Origin: Gammaproteobacteria bacterium
Lineage (GTDB): Bacteria > Pseudomonadota > Gammaproteobacteria > Pseudomonadales > Azotimanducaceae
Direction: 5' to 3'
Assembly: GCA_003247835.1 (NCBI GenBank)
Contig: QJYB01000011.1
Location: forward strand, 1-62,304
DNA: 62,304 bases
This document shows positions 9,110-17,913 of the stretch, in pieces. Position numbers and translations under genes: made by a program. Numbering within the stretch: the first letter of the stretch is position 1; each line of letters starts with the position of its first letter. The notes beneath the pieces are model-generated. The model did no database searches. It saw nothing but the letters and a program-made list of their open reading frames with translations, and was not told where the DNA came from.

Positions 9110-10290
9110 GCGCACCGCTGGCAGGGCTGAAAGTACTGGATCTGTCCCGGGTTCTGGCTGGTCCGTTCGCCGGGCGGATGCTCGCCGATCTCGGTGCGGA
9201 CGTGGTCAAGGTGGAACCTCCGGAAGGCGACGTTACCCGACTCTGGGGAAGAAAGATCGCCGGACTCGCGGGGTACTACTTTCAGCAGAATGCCGGTAAG
9301 CGGGGCATGTGCGTGAACCTGAAGGACCCCGCCGGCCAGGAGCTGGTGCTGCGGTTGGCCATGCAGGCGGACATCCTGCTGGAGAACTTCCGCCCCGGCG
9401 TGATGGCGAGGCTCGGGCTCGGCTATCCGGCGCTGGCGGCGGGCAACCCGGGTCTCATCATGCTGTCCATTTCCGGGTTCGGCGCGGACGGCCCCGAATC
9501 CGGCCGAGCGGCGTACGCGCCGATCATCCATGCCGAAACGGGTCTCATCGACGGCCAGAGCCGACGCACGGAGCTCGCCGGTGGCACGCGCTCGGAGCCG
9601 GTGGAGCTGGTCACCTCGGTGGCGGATACCAACGCCGGTCTGCACGGTCTGGTGGCCGTACTCTCGGCGCTGCACATGCGTCACGAGACGGGTAAGGGAC
9701 AGCACGTCGACCTGGCCATGGTGGATGCCACGCTGGTCACGGACGATCGGGTGCACTATGCGCTGGATGACGCGGCCGATATCGAGCCGCTGAACTCCGA
9801 GGTCTGGCAGACCGCCGCCGGTGCGCTGATGATCTCGGCGGACTTCCGGTTCGTCTGGAAACGTCTCGTCGCCACCTCGGCCCTGACCGATCCGACCCCG
9901 GAAGGCGCGGATCTGCCGCAGAAGATCGCCGCCCGGCGGGGTGCCGTCTGGAAGTTCCTCAACGAAACACTGACTACCCGGGAAGCGGTGCTGGCAGCAC
10001 TGGACCGGGCCAACCTGGCCTGGGGAGACGTTCGTACCCGGCAGAGCGCCCGGGAGCTGCCGACTGTCCGGCACCGGGGGTCCATCACCCGCACAGACGA
10101 CCGGGCTGGCGGCACCAGGCCGGTGCCCCAATCGCCCTACCGCATGAGTGGCGCGTCCACCGGGGTACGCGGTGGCGCGCCGTTTCTCGGTGAGCACAAC
10201 CGGCAGGTACTGGCGGACTGGCTGTCGCTCCGTGGTGACGACCTGAAACCCTACGAGGCGGCCCTGATCGAGGAAACGCCACCCTCATGA
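9106..10290 (+). CDS. family III CoA-transferase (CaiB/BaiF)
   Basis: 394 aa, normal length. It begins with GLKVLDLSRVLAGPFAGRMLADLGADVVKVE, the hallmark N-terminus of formyl-CoA transferase-like enzymes (given here only in outline). NAGKRGMCVNLKDPAGQ, LLENFRPGVM and LGLGYPAL follow, with GQHVDLAMVDATL holding the candidate catalytic Asp. It would move CoA between two organic acids as an interlocked dimer in the cytoplasm. The substrate is not evident. It sits between a flavin-binding protein and an Hsp70-like gene with 4-base overlaps on both sides. Confidence 0.9.
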   Translation: MSAPLAGLKVLDLSRVLAGPFAGRMLADLGADVVKVEPPEGDVTRLWGRKIAGLAGYYFQQNAGKRGMCVNLKDPAGQELVLRLAMQADILLENFRPGVMARLGLGYPALAAGNPGLIMLSISGFGADGPESGRAAYAPIIHAETGLIDGQSRRTELAGGTRSEPVELVTSVADTNAGLHGLVAVLSALHMRHETGKGQHVDLAMVDATLVTDDRVHYALDDAADIEPLNSEVWQTAAGALMISADFRFVWKRLVATSALTDPTPEGADLPQKIAARRGAVWKFLNETLTTREAVLAALDRANLAWGDVRTRQSARELPTVRHRGSITRTDDRAGGTRPVPQSPYRMSGASTGVRGGAPFLGEHNRQVLADWLSLRGDDLKPYEAALIEETPPS

Positions 10291-11681
10291 CCGGTTCCGG
10301 ACGTCAGGGGGTGGGGATCGATTTCGGCACCACCAACAGCGCGGCCGCAGTTTATGACGGTGAGCAATTGATGCTCATCCCGCTCGAGCCGCAGGATCCC
10401 ATCATGCCGTCGGCCACCTACATCGACCGGGATCTGCAGACACTCACCGGACAGCTGGCCATCGATCAGTACATCCGCGACAACACCGGCCGAACGGTGG
10501 AGCTGATTCCAGAGGTGGTGGGTGAAACCAGTCAGTTCGTGGAGCACGGCGACTCGGAACATCCGGCGCCGGTGGAAACGGTCACCCAGAAGATCTACGG
10601 AGCGGCGCTGATCGACAGCGGACTGCAGGGACGACTGTTCCGCGGCACCAAGCGTCTGCTCGGCGACAGCCACGTCAGGCGGCTCATGGTGTTCGATCAC
10701 CCGTTCCGCCTGGTTGCGCTGATCACACCGATCCTGCTCAGGATCCGGAAGTCCCTGAATGCAGCCGTCGGCCCGTTCGATGCGGCGCACCTGGGCCATC
10801 CGGTGAACTTCGAAGGCCGTGAGCCTTTCCGCAACAAGACCGCGCTCACCAGACTGGGTGAGGCGTACAAGTATGCGGGCGTGAGCCGGCAGCATTTTTA
10901 CCCCGAGCCGATCGCGGCGGCGGTGAGCTTCCTCACCGCCAATCCGGACGTTTCCGGCGAGACGCTGTTCACCCTGGACTTCGGCGGTGGCACACTGGAT
11001 TTCTGCGTGCTGAAGAGGACCGGCGCGTATTTCGACGTGGTAGCGACCCACGGTGTCGCCCTCGGCGGCGATCACATCGACCAGCGCCTGTTCCGTGAGC
11101 TGCTCTTCCCGCTGCTCGGCAAGGGTGAGCGCTGGAAGCGGCGGGGCATGGACAGAGAGATCGAGACCCACTTTCCCTTCGAGGAGTACGAGGATCTGCT
11201 GCTCAACTGGGCGGTCACCTATACGCTGAATCAGAACCGCTATACGACAGCGGTCTTCGACCGCATCGAGCAGGGCGGCCCCGCGGCGGTGAAGTTTGCC
11301 CGCCTGAAGGAGCTGATCACTCAGAACCTGAGCTACCTGGTCTTCCAGGCCATCAAGGATTTCAAGGCGGAGCTGTCCGTCGCGCCGGAAGCGGTGCTGG
11401 ATATTCCCGAGCTGGACGTGGAGATCCGCCTGACGCGCGCGGATTTCGAAACGCTCATCGCCGACCAGCTGGCGCAGGTGGAGCAGGCGCTCGACGATAC
11501 CCTGGCACTGGCCGGCTTCACGGAGCAGGATGTCGACATCGTGCTCTGTACCGGCGGCTCTAGCCTGATCCCCGCGGTGCGGCGGATCCTCGACGATCAC
11601 TTCCCCGGCCGGGTCGTGGAGCACGACCCCTTCACCAGCGTGGCTGCAGGACTCGCCATCGCCTCCTACAGGGGCTGGTGA
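10287..11681 (+). CDS. Hsp70-family ATPase of the YegD type
   Basis: 464 aa. The actin-like ATPase fold is clear: phosphate-1 VGIDFGTTNSAAAVYDG near the start, phosphate-2 TLDFGGGTLDFCVL, and the adenosine motif VLCTGGSSLIPAVRRIL near the end. There is no room for the Hsp70 substrate-binding and lid domains, as in E. coli YegD. The client and partner are unknown. It is the last gene of the coupled msrA run (ATG overlaps the CoA-transferase stop). It converges on a Nudix gene with 16 bases between. Confidence 0.9.
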   Translation: MTGSGRQGVGIDFGTTNSAAAVYDGEQLMLIPLEPQDPIMPSATYIDRDLQTLTGQLAIDQYIRDNTGRTVELIPEVVGETSQFVEHGDSEHPAPVETVTQKIYGAALIDSGLQGRLFRGTKRLLGDSHVRRLMVFDHPFRLVALITPILLRIRKSLNAAVGPFDAAHLGHPVNFEGREPFRNKTALTRLGEAYKYAGVSRQHFYPEPIAAAVSFLTANPDVSGETLFTLDFGGGTLDFCVLKRTGAYFDVVATHGVALGGDHIDQRLFRELLFPLLGKGERWKRRGMDREIETHFPFEEYEDLLLNWAVTYTLNQNRYTTAVFDRIEQGGPAAVKFARLKELITQNLSYLVFQAIKDFKAELSVAPEAVLDIPELDVEIRLTRADFETLIADQLAQVEQALDDTLALAGFTEQDVDIVLCTGGSSLIPAVRRILDDHFPGRVVEHDPFTSVAAGLAIASYRGW

Positions 11682-11697
11682 TCTCCGGCAGGAGACC

Positions 11698-12321
11698 TCA
11701 ACGTTCCGGTGGCGCCTGCCAGTCCGGATCCAGGATTGCGAAGAACGATTTGAGCATCCTGTAGGTGAGCCCCCAGACGAAGTGACCGCCCTCCAGCCGG
11801 TAGCCGTTGAACACGGTCGGTTGGCCAGCCAGTGGGCGGGTTTCCCAGTCGTGCCGCTCACCGGAGACGAGAGGTGCGAGCCGGGTCCAGACGACCTCGT
11901 CCACCTCGTGATTGGTGATGAACTCCGGATTTCCGTCGAGACCGAAGACGTGCGGGGCGATCAGCATGTTGAGCGGCCGACCGCGCGGCATGGCGCGCTG
12001 CTGATCCAGGCAGCCGAGATAGTCGGCACCGTCGAGGTCGAGACCGATCTCTTCGTGTGTTTCCCGCATGGCGGCGGCACGCAGATCCGAATCACTCTCT
12101 TCCCGATGCCCACCGGGAAACGCCATGTGCCCCGACCACGGATCGCCACGTTTCTCCGCCCGCTTGATGAATAGAATGTCCGTGCCGTTGCCGTGAGCTG
12201 CTTCCCGGAGAATGACGGCTACTGCTGCCTGGCGGGTTCCGGCAGCCACGGGAAAAGTTTCCGGGTGGTGCCGGTTCAGCCGATCGCGGATGAGCTCGAT
12301 GGGATACACATGAATTATCAT
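11698..12321 (-). CDS. Nudix hydrolase, probable CoA pyrophosphatase
   Basis: 207 aa from ATG 12321. The stretch FIKRAEKRGDPWSGHMAFPGG precedes a near-canonical Nudix box (GGHREESDSDLRAAAMRETH then EEIGL). KR..DPWSGH(M/V)(A/S)FPGG upstream of the box is the pattern of the NudL/CoA-diphosphatase branch. It would split CoA or its derivatives into phosphopantetheine and adenosine diphosphate. It is divergent from the thioesterase gene, the two start codons being only 9 bases apart, so each promoter must lie inside the other gene. Confidence 0.85.
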   Translation of the reverse strand: MIIHVYPIELIRDRLNRHHPETFPVAAGTRQAAVAVILREAAHGNGTDILFIKRAEKRGDPWSGHMAFPGGHREESDSDLRAAAMRETHEEIGLDLDGADYLGCLDQQRAMPRGRPLNMLIAPHVFGLDGNPEFITNHEVDEVVWTRLAPLVSGERHDWETRPLAGQPTVFNGYRLEGGHFVWGLTYRMLKSFFAILDPDWQAPPER

Positions 12322-12330
12322 AACCGCTCC

Positions 12331-12750
12331 ATGGCTCAGGGGAGCAGGGTGAGCGCGAGAAGCGAATCGAACGGCTGTTTTGTCTGTGGCCCGGGCAATC
12401 CCATCGGACTGAAGCTCGTATTCCGCATGGACGGAGACGTCTGCCGCTCGGAGTTCACTGCCCGTGACGAGCATGCGGGATACCGCGGCGTGACCCATGG
12501 TGGCATCGTTTTCAGCGTGCTCGACGACGTGATGGCGAACTGGCTCTGGCTGCAAGGTATCCAGTGCATGACGGCCAGGGCCGAGATACGCTACCGGGGC
12601 GAGCTGCCGATCGGCGTGCCCGTGCGTCTGGAGGGTCGCTGTCTGAACCGTCGCGGGAGGCTCGCCCAGATGGAAGGGCGGGTGATCCGGCAGGACGACG
12701 GGGTGATCGTGGCGGAAGCGACCGCCAGCTTCATGACCCGTACCGGGTGA
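12331..12750 (+). CDS. PaaI-type hotdog thioesterase
   Basis: 139 aa. It starts with the family's typical GCFVCGPGNPIGLKL, then YRGVTHGGIVFSVLDDVMAN, where His-Gly-Gly and the following Asp form the hotdog active site, and RGELPIGVPVRLEGRC. It would hydrolyse acyl- or aryl-CoA thioesters in the cytoplasm. ATG 12331 gives a normal N-terminus. ATG 12310 would add seven residues and overlap the divergent Nudix gene. Neither has a strong ribosome site. Pairing with a CoA pyrophosphatase fits CoA turnover. Confidence 0.85.
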   Translation: MAQGSRVSARSESNGCFVCGPGNPIGLKLVFRMDGDVCRSEFTARDEHAGYRGVTHGGIVFSVLDDVMANWLWLQGIQCMTARAEIRYRGELPIGVPVRLEGRCLNRRGRLAQMEGRVIRQDDGVIVAEATASFMTRTG

Positions 12751-12804
12751 TCGGCAGCTTGCGGGGCTGGTTGACAAACATACAAACAGAAAAGGGGAGC
12801 AGTC

Positions 12805-13188
12805 GTGGCCTATGTCACCATCATCGCCATGCTGGCGCTGATCGAGTATTTCTACTTCGGTATCGAGGTCGGACGTGCCCGGGTCCGGACGGGGCTCGAG
12901 GCGCCGGCGATCAGCGGCGATCCGGTCTTCGAGCGGACGTTCCGGGCACATCAGAACACGCTCGAGCAGCTGATCGTCTTCCTGCCGGCCCTATACGCCG
13001 CCGGGTACTTCCTGAGTGAGATGCTGGCCGTTGCGGCGGGCGTGGTTTTTCTGGTCGGCCGGGCGATCTACTTCAGGAGCTATACCGCGGCGGCCGAGAA
13101 ACGAGGCGCAGGTTTCGGCGTGACAGCACTGGCGAACCTGGTCCTGGTGCTGTCCGGCCTGATTGGCGCGATTCTCGCGGTGTTCTGA
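12805..13188 (+). CDS. MAPEG family membrane protein
   Basis: 127 aa with four predicted membrane segments. The MAPEG signature is seen in GDPVFERTFRAHQNTLEQL (Arg-His-x-Asn in the second helix region) and VGRAIYFRSYT. MAPEG proteins are inner-membrane glutathione transferases or peroxidases acting on lipophilic electrophiles. The GTG at 12805 is used, with AGGGGAG about 6 bases upstream. With two soluble GSTs and two epoxide-hydrolase-type genes nearby it may join detoxification of reactive lipids. Confidence 0.9.
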   Translation: MAYVTIIAMLALIEYFYFGIEVGRARVRTGLEAPAISGDPVFERTFRAHQNTLEQLIVFLPALYAAGYFLSEMLAVAAGVVFLVGRAIYFRSYTAAAEKRGAGFGVTALANLVLVLSGLIGAILAVF

Positions 13189-13200
13189 CCTCCGGCGGCT

Positions 13201-14145
13201 TCAGGCCGGGTAGTGCCGGCCGAGCCAGTCGAGCATCAGCGCGTTGGTTTCGGACGGACATTCCTGCTGAATCCAGTGGCCGCACGGGAGCGTCGCCGTC
13301 TCCACGTCGGGTACGAACTCGGCGAGCTTCGCGGACGGCGGCACCATGTCGTGGCTGCCGTGAATCATCAGTGCCGGCTGATGAACGATCTGCTCGACGT
13401 CGGCGAGCAGGTGCCAGTTGCGGTTGAAGTTCCGGTACCAGTTGATGGGCCCTGTGAAACCCGAGTGCTCGAAGCTCTCGACGAACACTGCCAGATCTTC
13501 CTCGCTCATCATCAGCTCGCCAGGCAGACCGTGAGCCGTGGCCATGTTGACCATGGCCATGCCGGGTCCGAGATCCACCGACTCGGCGAGCCACTGCCGG
13601 GTGCGGTAGAGGTTCCTCAGCAGATTTTCCGTGTTCGCGGCGAAGGCAGCATCCGCCACACCCGGCTGCTGATTGAAATGGACGATGTAGAAATCGCCGC
13701 CGAGCATCTCCGCCCAGAAATCCACCCACGGTCGCTCGCCCCGCTCCATGAACGGCACGCTCAGATTGATGACGCCGGCCGCCCTGTCGCGATGGAGCAT
13801 GGCCAGGTTCCAGACGACGATGGCGCCCCAGTCGTGGCCGACGAACAGCGCGTCAGTGTGGCCGAAATGATCCAGCAGGCCCACCAGATCGGCGGTGAGG
13901 TGCTCGATGTCGTATGCCTCCACCACATCCGGTCTGGACGAACGGCCGTAGCCCCGCTGGTTGGGGACGATCACGTGGTATCCCGCCTGGGCGAGCGGAG
14001 CAACCTGATGACGCCAGGAGAAAGCGTGCTCGGGAAAGCCGTGGCAGAGCACGACCGGTCGGCCGTCCGCCGGTCCCGCAGTAAAGGTCTCCAGCGTTAC
14101 GCCGTTGGTGGCGACCATCCGGGGTTCAGGAAACGGGGTCTTCAT
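13201..14145 (-). CDS. alpha/beta-fold epoxide hydrolase
   Basis: 314 aa. The nucleophile is Asp, not Ser: VGHDWGA with D105. The oxyanion motif HGFPEHAFSWRHQ, RGYGRSSRP, the lid motif NWYRNFNRNW and the C-terminal GHWIQQE complete the epoxide hydrolase pattern (HGxP, lid Tyr and His). It would open epoxides to diols in the cytoplasm. Haloalkane dehalogenases share the Asp but normally have a Trp after it and lack the lid Tyr. The start ATG 14145 is supported by alignment. It is divergent from the next hydrolase. Confidence 0.88.
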   Translation of the reverse strand: MKTPFPEPRMVATNGVTLETFTAGPADGRPVVLCHGFPEHAFSWRHQVAPLAQAGYHVIVPNQRGYGRSSRPDVVEAYDIEHLTADLVGLLDHFGHTDALFVGHDWGAIVVWNLAMLHRDRAAGVINLSVPFMERGERPWVDFWAEMLGGDFYIVHFNQQPGVADAAFAANTENLLRNLYRTRQWLAESVDLGPGMAMVNMATAHGLPGELMMSEEDLAVFVESFEHSGFTGPINWYRNFNRNWHLLADVEQIVHQPALMIHGSHDMVPPSAKLAEFVPDVETATLPCGHWIQQECPSETNALMLDWLGRHYPA

Positions 14146-14225
14146 GCGGCAGACGGTAGCGGCGTTGTTGAATCGGTACAAGCGGATCGCACAGAATCGC
14201 CCTTTGAAATCTTCAGGACCCGCAC

Positions 14226-15119
14226 ATGGCTCAGATCTCCGCCAACGGCATCACGCTCGAATACGACACCTTCGGATCCGACAGCGGCCGGCCGCTGCTC
14301 CTCGTGATGGGGCTCGGCGCTCAGATGATTCACTGGCGTGACGAGTTCTGCCGGCAGCTGGCCGGTCGCGACCATTACGTGATCCGCTTCGACAACCGGG
14401 ACTCCGGTCTCTCCGAGAAGTTCGGTCACCTCGGCATTCCGGACATGGCGCAGATGGCGGCACGCCTGGTGGCGGGAGAGCCGGCGGAGGCACCTTACTC
14501 CCTGGATGACATGGCGGCGGATGCTTTCGGGCTGCTCGACGCCCTGGGCATCGACACGGCCCACATCTGCGGCGCCTCCATGGGTGGCATGATCGTTCAG
14601 GTCATGGCCCTCAACGCGCCGGAGCGCATCCGCTCGCTCACCTCCATCATGTCATCGACGGGAAATCCGGCGCTGCCGCCGTCAACGGAAGAAGCCATGG
14701 CGGCCATGCTGAGTCCGGCAGCGACGGATCGGGAAGGGGCCATCGAAAGGACGCTCAGGGTATCCGGCGTGATCGGCTCACCGGCCTACCCGGTAGCTGA
14801 AGAGATCGCCCGGGCCCGGGCGGCGGAGAGCTACGACCGTTCTTTCTACCCTGAGGGCGTCGCTCGACAGATCGCCGCCATCACGGCCCACGGCAACCGC
14901 CGACCGCGGCTGGAGCAGCTGTCGCTGCCGGCACTGGTCATTCACGGTGCCGCGGATCCGCTGGTGCGGGTGGAAGGTGCGCACGATACGCATCAGGCTC
15001 TGAAAGGTTCCACGCTCAAGGTGCTGGAAGGCATGGGTCACGATCTGCCGGAGCCGTTGTGGTCGGAAATCGTGGATGCCATCGCCGACCTCACCGCCGG
15101 GGTGGATCGCGCAGCCTGA
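14226..15119 (+). CDS. alpha/beta hydrolase
   Basis: 297 aa. It has LLLVMGLGAQMIHW in the oxyanion region, RFDNRDSGLSEKF, the nucleophile elbow CGASMGGMI with Ser, HGAADPLVRV for the acid and GMGHDLPE for the His. The MGLG oxyanion and DNRDxGxS motifs match the group that includes the aclacinomycin methylesterase RdmC, many members of which have unknown natural substrates. 80 bases separate it from the divergent epoxide hydrolase. Confidence 0.88.
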   Translation: MAQISANGITLEYDTFGSDSGRPLLLVMGLGAQMIHWRDEFCRQLAGRDHYVIRFDNRDSGLSEKFGHLGIPDMAQMAARLVAGEPAEAPYSLDDMAADAFGLLDALGIDTAHICGASMGGMIVQVMALNAPERIRSLTSIMSSTGNPALPPSTEEAMAAMLSPAATDREGAIERTLRVSGVIGSPAYPVAEEIARARAAESYDRSFYPEGVARQIAAITAHGNRRPRLEQLSLPALVIHGAADPLVRVEGAHDTHQALKGSTLKVLEGMGHDLPEPLWSEIVDAIADLTAGVDRAA

Positions 15120-15149
15120 CGGCATCCTGCGGAGGCGTTCAGGCTGTCG

Positions 15150-15518
15150 TCACTTCATCGCGTTCATGAAGGTGGACAGATCGAAGTAGTCGCGCCAGAC
15201 GCGGATCTTGCCGTTCTCCATCTCGAACACCCCGACGCAGGGCAGGTCGACGTTACCCTGGGTGGTCTTCGTTCTGTCCACACGCTCGGCGAACACGAGG
15301 TCACCCTCACCGAGGATGTGAACGATGTCCCAGTGGGTTTCTGTCCAGGTCGTGAGGAATGCGCGGATGAAGCTCTTGACGTTCTCCTTACCGGTCACCG
15401 GCTGGGTCGGGATGTTGAAATAGGTTCCATCCTCGGTGAAGTAGTCGGCAAGCCGATCCGCGTCGAGCGACGACCAGGATTCGATGAACTCCCGCACGAT
15501 GGCGACGTTGTCTGTCAT
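15150..15518 (-). CDS. limonene-1,2-epoxide hydrolase-like protein (SnoaL fold)
   Basis: 122 aa cone-shaped SnoaL-like protein. Limonene epoxide hydrolase uses an Arg-x-Asp pair and a second Asp. All are visible here as R79 and D81 in ERVDR, and D110 in VWRDYFDLSTF. That preservation argues for a real epoxide hydrolase rather than a generic SnoaL protein. The natural epoxide is unknown. It lies beside the alpha/beta epoxide hydrolase and is divergent from the CFA synthase gene. Confidence 0.8.
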   Translation of the reverse strand: MTDNVAIVREFIESWSSLDADRLADYFTEDGTYFNIPTQPVTGKENVKSFIRAFLTTWTETHWDIVHILGEGDLVFAERVDRTKTTQGNVDLPCVGVFEMENGKIRVWRDYFDLSTFMNAMK

Positions 15519-15638
15519 GGTGAGATTCCCCTGTGTAATCGCGTCCGGTCCGGGTCGATGCAGACGCCGGCAGCCGCCTCGCAGCCGGGTTCCAGCGCGG
15601 AAAAGCCGTTATTATGGACGAAGGCTTCGGGAGGAACT

Positions 15639-16868
15639 ATGTCTGGCCAGCTCGAGAAGTGGCTCGTTAGGCGATTGCTCGACTCCGTCGGTGGACCGCC
15701 GGTGGCCATCGAGCTGTGGTCCGGCGAGCGCGTGCACGTGCTTCCCCAGGGCAGCGAACCCATTGCCGTGGTGCAGCTCAAGGACCGTCGCGCGCTGTTC
15801 GAGCTCATGCAGAAGCCGGAGAAGTCGTTCGGCGAGCTGTTCACGGAGGGACGCCTCAACGTCGAAGGCGATCTGGTGGCGACCCTGGAGGCCATCGACG
15901 TGGCCATTCAGAAGGCGATCCGAGAATCCGGCCCCGTCGCCAGGTTGATGCGCAAGGCGATGGAGAAGCGCCCGCGTGTCAACAGCCTGGCCGGATCGCA
16001 GGAGAACATCCACAGCCACTACGATCTCGGCAACGAGTTCTACGGGCTCTGGCTCGACCGGGACTACATGCAGTACACCTGCGGCTACTATCCGCACGAG
16101 TCGGTCACCCTGGAAGAAGCACAGATCGCGAAGCTCGAGCTGGTGTGCAGAAAACTCGACCTGAAACCCGGAGAGCGGGTTGTCGAAGCGGGCAGCGGCT
16201 GGGGCGGTCTGGCCCGCTACATGGCCAGGCATTATGGCGCCTCGGTACGCTCCTACAACATCTCGAAAGAGCAGGTGGCCTACGCCCGCGAACGGGCGGA
16301 GCGGGAAGGGCTGGGTAACCTGGTGGAGTACGTGGAAGACGATTACCGGAACATTTCAGGCAGCTACGACATCTTCGTCTCGGTGGGCATGCTGGAGCAC
16401 GTCGGGCTTGCCAATTACCCGACCCTCGGCAGTGTGATCGACCGGTGTCTGAAGGACAGAGGCAGGGGATTCGTTCACTCCATCGGCCGTAACGTGTCGA
16501 GACCCATGAACGAATGGATCGAGTCCTACATCTTTCCGGGCGCGTACCCGCCGACGCTCAAGGAGATGATGGACATCTTCGAGCCGTTCGAGTTCGTGAT
16601 CATGGATGTGGAAAACCTCCGCAGCCACTATGCGCGCACCCTCACGCACTGGCTCGACCGGTTCGAGCGCAACGTGGACAGGGTCCGCGAGATGTTCGAC
16701 GACAGCTTCGTCCAGGCCTGGCGCCTCTATCTCTCGGGTTCCATCTCGGCGTTCACACAGGGACAGCTGCAGCTCTTCCAGGTACTTTTTCAGCGCCAGG
16801 GTGCGGACATTCTGCCGATCACGCGGGACCGCATGCTGATGGCTCCGGCTCCGGCTGCGGGCGGGTGA
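15639..16868 (+). CDS. cfa: cyclopropane-fatty-acyl-phospholipid synthase family methyltransferase
   Basis: 409 aa. An N-terminal lipid-binding domain (LFTEGRLNVEGDL) precedes the SAM domain (YDLGNEFYGLWLD, MQYTCGYY, EAGSGWGGLARYMA). Residues needed for bicarbonate binding and catalysis in E. coli Cfa are kept: Cys148, the Glu in MLEHVG, HSIG, and the Tyr in SHYARTL. It methylates the double bond of unsaturated phospholipid acyl chains at the membrane. The SAM loop is GSGWGG rather than the usual GCGWGG. ATG 15639 follows GGGAGG. A weak -10-like TATTAT lies at 15610-15615. It overlaps the next gene by 4 bases, unusual for a housekeeping cfa. Confidence 0.9.
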   Translation: MSGQLEKWLVRRLLDSVGGPPVAIELWSGERVHVLPQGSEPIAVVQLKDRRALFELMQKPEKSFGELFTEGRLNVEGDLVATLEAIDVAIQKAIRESGPVARLMRKAMEKRPRVNSLAGSQENIHSHYDLGNEFYGLWLDRDYMQYTCGYYPHESVTLEEAQIAKLELVCRKLDLKPGERVVEAGSGWGGLARYMARHYGASVRSYNISKEQVAYARERAEREGLGNLVEYVEDDYRNISGSYDIFVSVGMLEHVGLANYPTLGSVIDRCLKDRGRGFVHSIGRNVSRPMNEWIESYIFPGAYPPTLKEMMDIFEPFEFVIMDVENLRSHYARTLTHWLDRFERNVDRVREMFDDSFVQAWRLYLSGSISAFTQGQLQLFQVLFQRQGADILPITRDRMLMAPAPAAGG

Positions 16869-17887
16869 TCGAGCACGAGGTCATCGTCGTCGGTGGCGGA
16901 CCTGCCGGCTCGTCCGCCGCGTGGGAGCTCGTGCGGAACGGTGTGGACTGTCTTGTCATAGACCGGGAGACGTTTCCGCGGGAGAAGCTGTGCGCCGGCT
17001 GGATCACGCCGGAAGTGCTCGAGGCGCTCGAGTTCACTCCCTCCGACTATCCGCACCGGTTTCTGACTTTCGAGACGCTCAGGATATCCATACGTGGTCT
17101 GAAACTTCCCTACCGCTCCCCGCAGCACTCGATACGCCGCTACGAGTTCGACCGCTGGCTGCTGGAACGGTCCGGGGCGCCGGTGGCGACGCATAACGTG
17201 CGCCACGTCGAGCGGGATGGTGATGCCTTCGTGCTCGACGGCAGCTTCCGCTGCCGTTACCTGGTGGGTGCGGGTGGCACCCGGTGTCCGGTGTACCGGG
17301 ATCTGTTCCGGGCACAGCACCCGCGTGACAAGACTCTGCAGGTGGTCACCCAGGAGCTGGAGTTTCCATTCGAGACGCCGGATCGTGACTGCTACCTCTA
17401 CTTCTTCCACCGCGGTCTGGCCGGCTATGGCTGGTACGTGCCCAAGGCGGACGGCTACGTGAACGTCGGCATCGGTGGTGTGGCGGATCGGCTGAAGGCC
17501 AGGGGGGACGACATCAAACGCCACTGGCGCGGCCTGATCGATGATCTGCTGCGCCGTGGTCTGCTCGATGCCGATCCGGGGGAACCTGGCGGTTACAGTT
17601 ACTTCCTGAGGTCCCTGCACCCCGAGCCGAGACTGGGCAACGCCTTCGTGGTGGGCGATGCGGCCGGGCTAGCCACGCGCGACATGTGTGAAGGCATCGG
17701 ACCGGCTGTGGAGAGCGGCCTCATGGCGGCCCGTGCCGTGCTCGACCGCGAACCGTTCGACCTCGGCGGTATCTCCGCACACACGCTCGGACAGCCGCTG
17801 GCACGACGGGCGCTGGACCGCGTGCTCACGGGTTCGCCAGCGCAGGGTTCGGATGCAGGCAAACACCGCCGAAGTACGGTAGCGTGA
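16865..17887 (+). CDS. FAD-dependent reductase of the geranylgeranyl reductase family
   Basis: 340 aa. The Rossmann FAD site is EVIVVGGGPAGSSAAWELV, followed by DRETFPREKLCAGW (the PxxKxCxG motif of GGR-type enzymes), YEFDRWLL, GYGWYVPKADGYVNVGIGG and the second FAD motif FVVGDAAGLATRDMCEGIG. Relatives saturate isoprenoid double bonds in archaeal lipids, chlorophyll or quinones, or halogenate. It starts at GTG 16865, overlapping the cfa stop, so the two proteins are made together. That suggests it acts on the CFA product or the same lipid. Confidence 0.88.
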   Translation: MIEHEVIVVGGGPAGSSAAWELVRNGVDCLVIDRETFPREKLCAGWITPEVLEALEFTPSDYPHRFLTFETLRISIRGLKLPYRSPQHSIRRYEFDRWLLERSGAPVATHNVRHVERDGDAFVLDGSFRCRYLVGAGGTRCPVYRDLFRAQHPRDKTLQVVTQELEFPFETPDRDCYLYFFHRGLAGYGWYVPKADGYVNVGIGGVADRLKARGDDIKRHWRGLIDDLLRRGLLDADPGEPGGYSYFLRSLHPEPRLGNAFVVGDAAGLATRDMCEGIGPAVESGLMAARAVLDREPFDLGGISAHTLGQPLARRALDRVLTGSPAQGSDAGKHRRSTVA

Positions 17888-17913
17888 TCCGACTGGCTCC
17901 CTGAGGACGTCCC

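Noticed and set aside
11682..11695. Terminator between the Hsp70-like and Nudix genes
   Set aside because: TCTCC-GGCA-GGAGA is only a 5-bp stem with no U tract; too weak to call.
12769..12800. Promoter from TTGACA before the MAPEG gene
   Set aside because: The -35 is perfect, but the expected -10 position holds AAAAGGGG, which is the ribosome site.
15610..15615. cfa promoter at TATTAT
   Set aside because: The -10-like element is good but no -35 is found at proper spacing; mentioned only in the gene entry.
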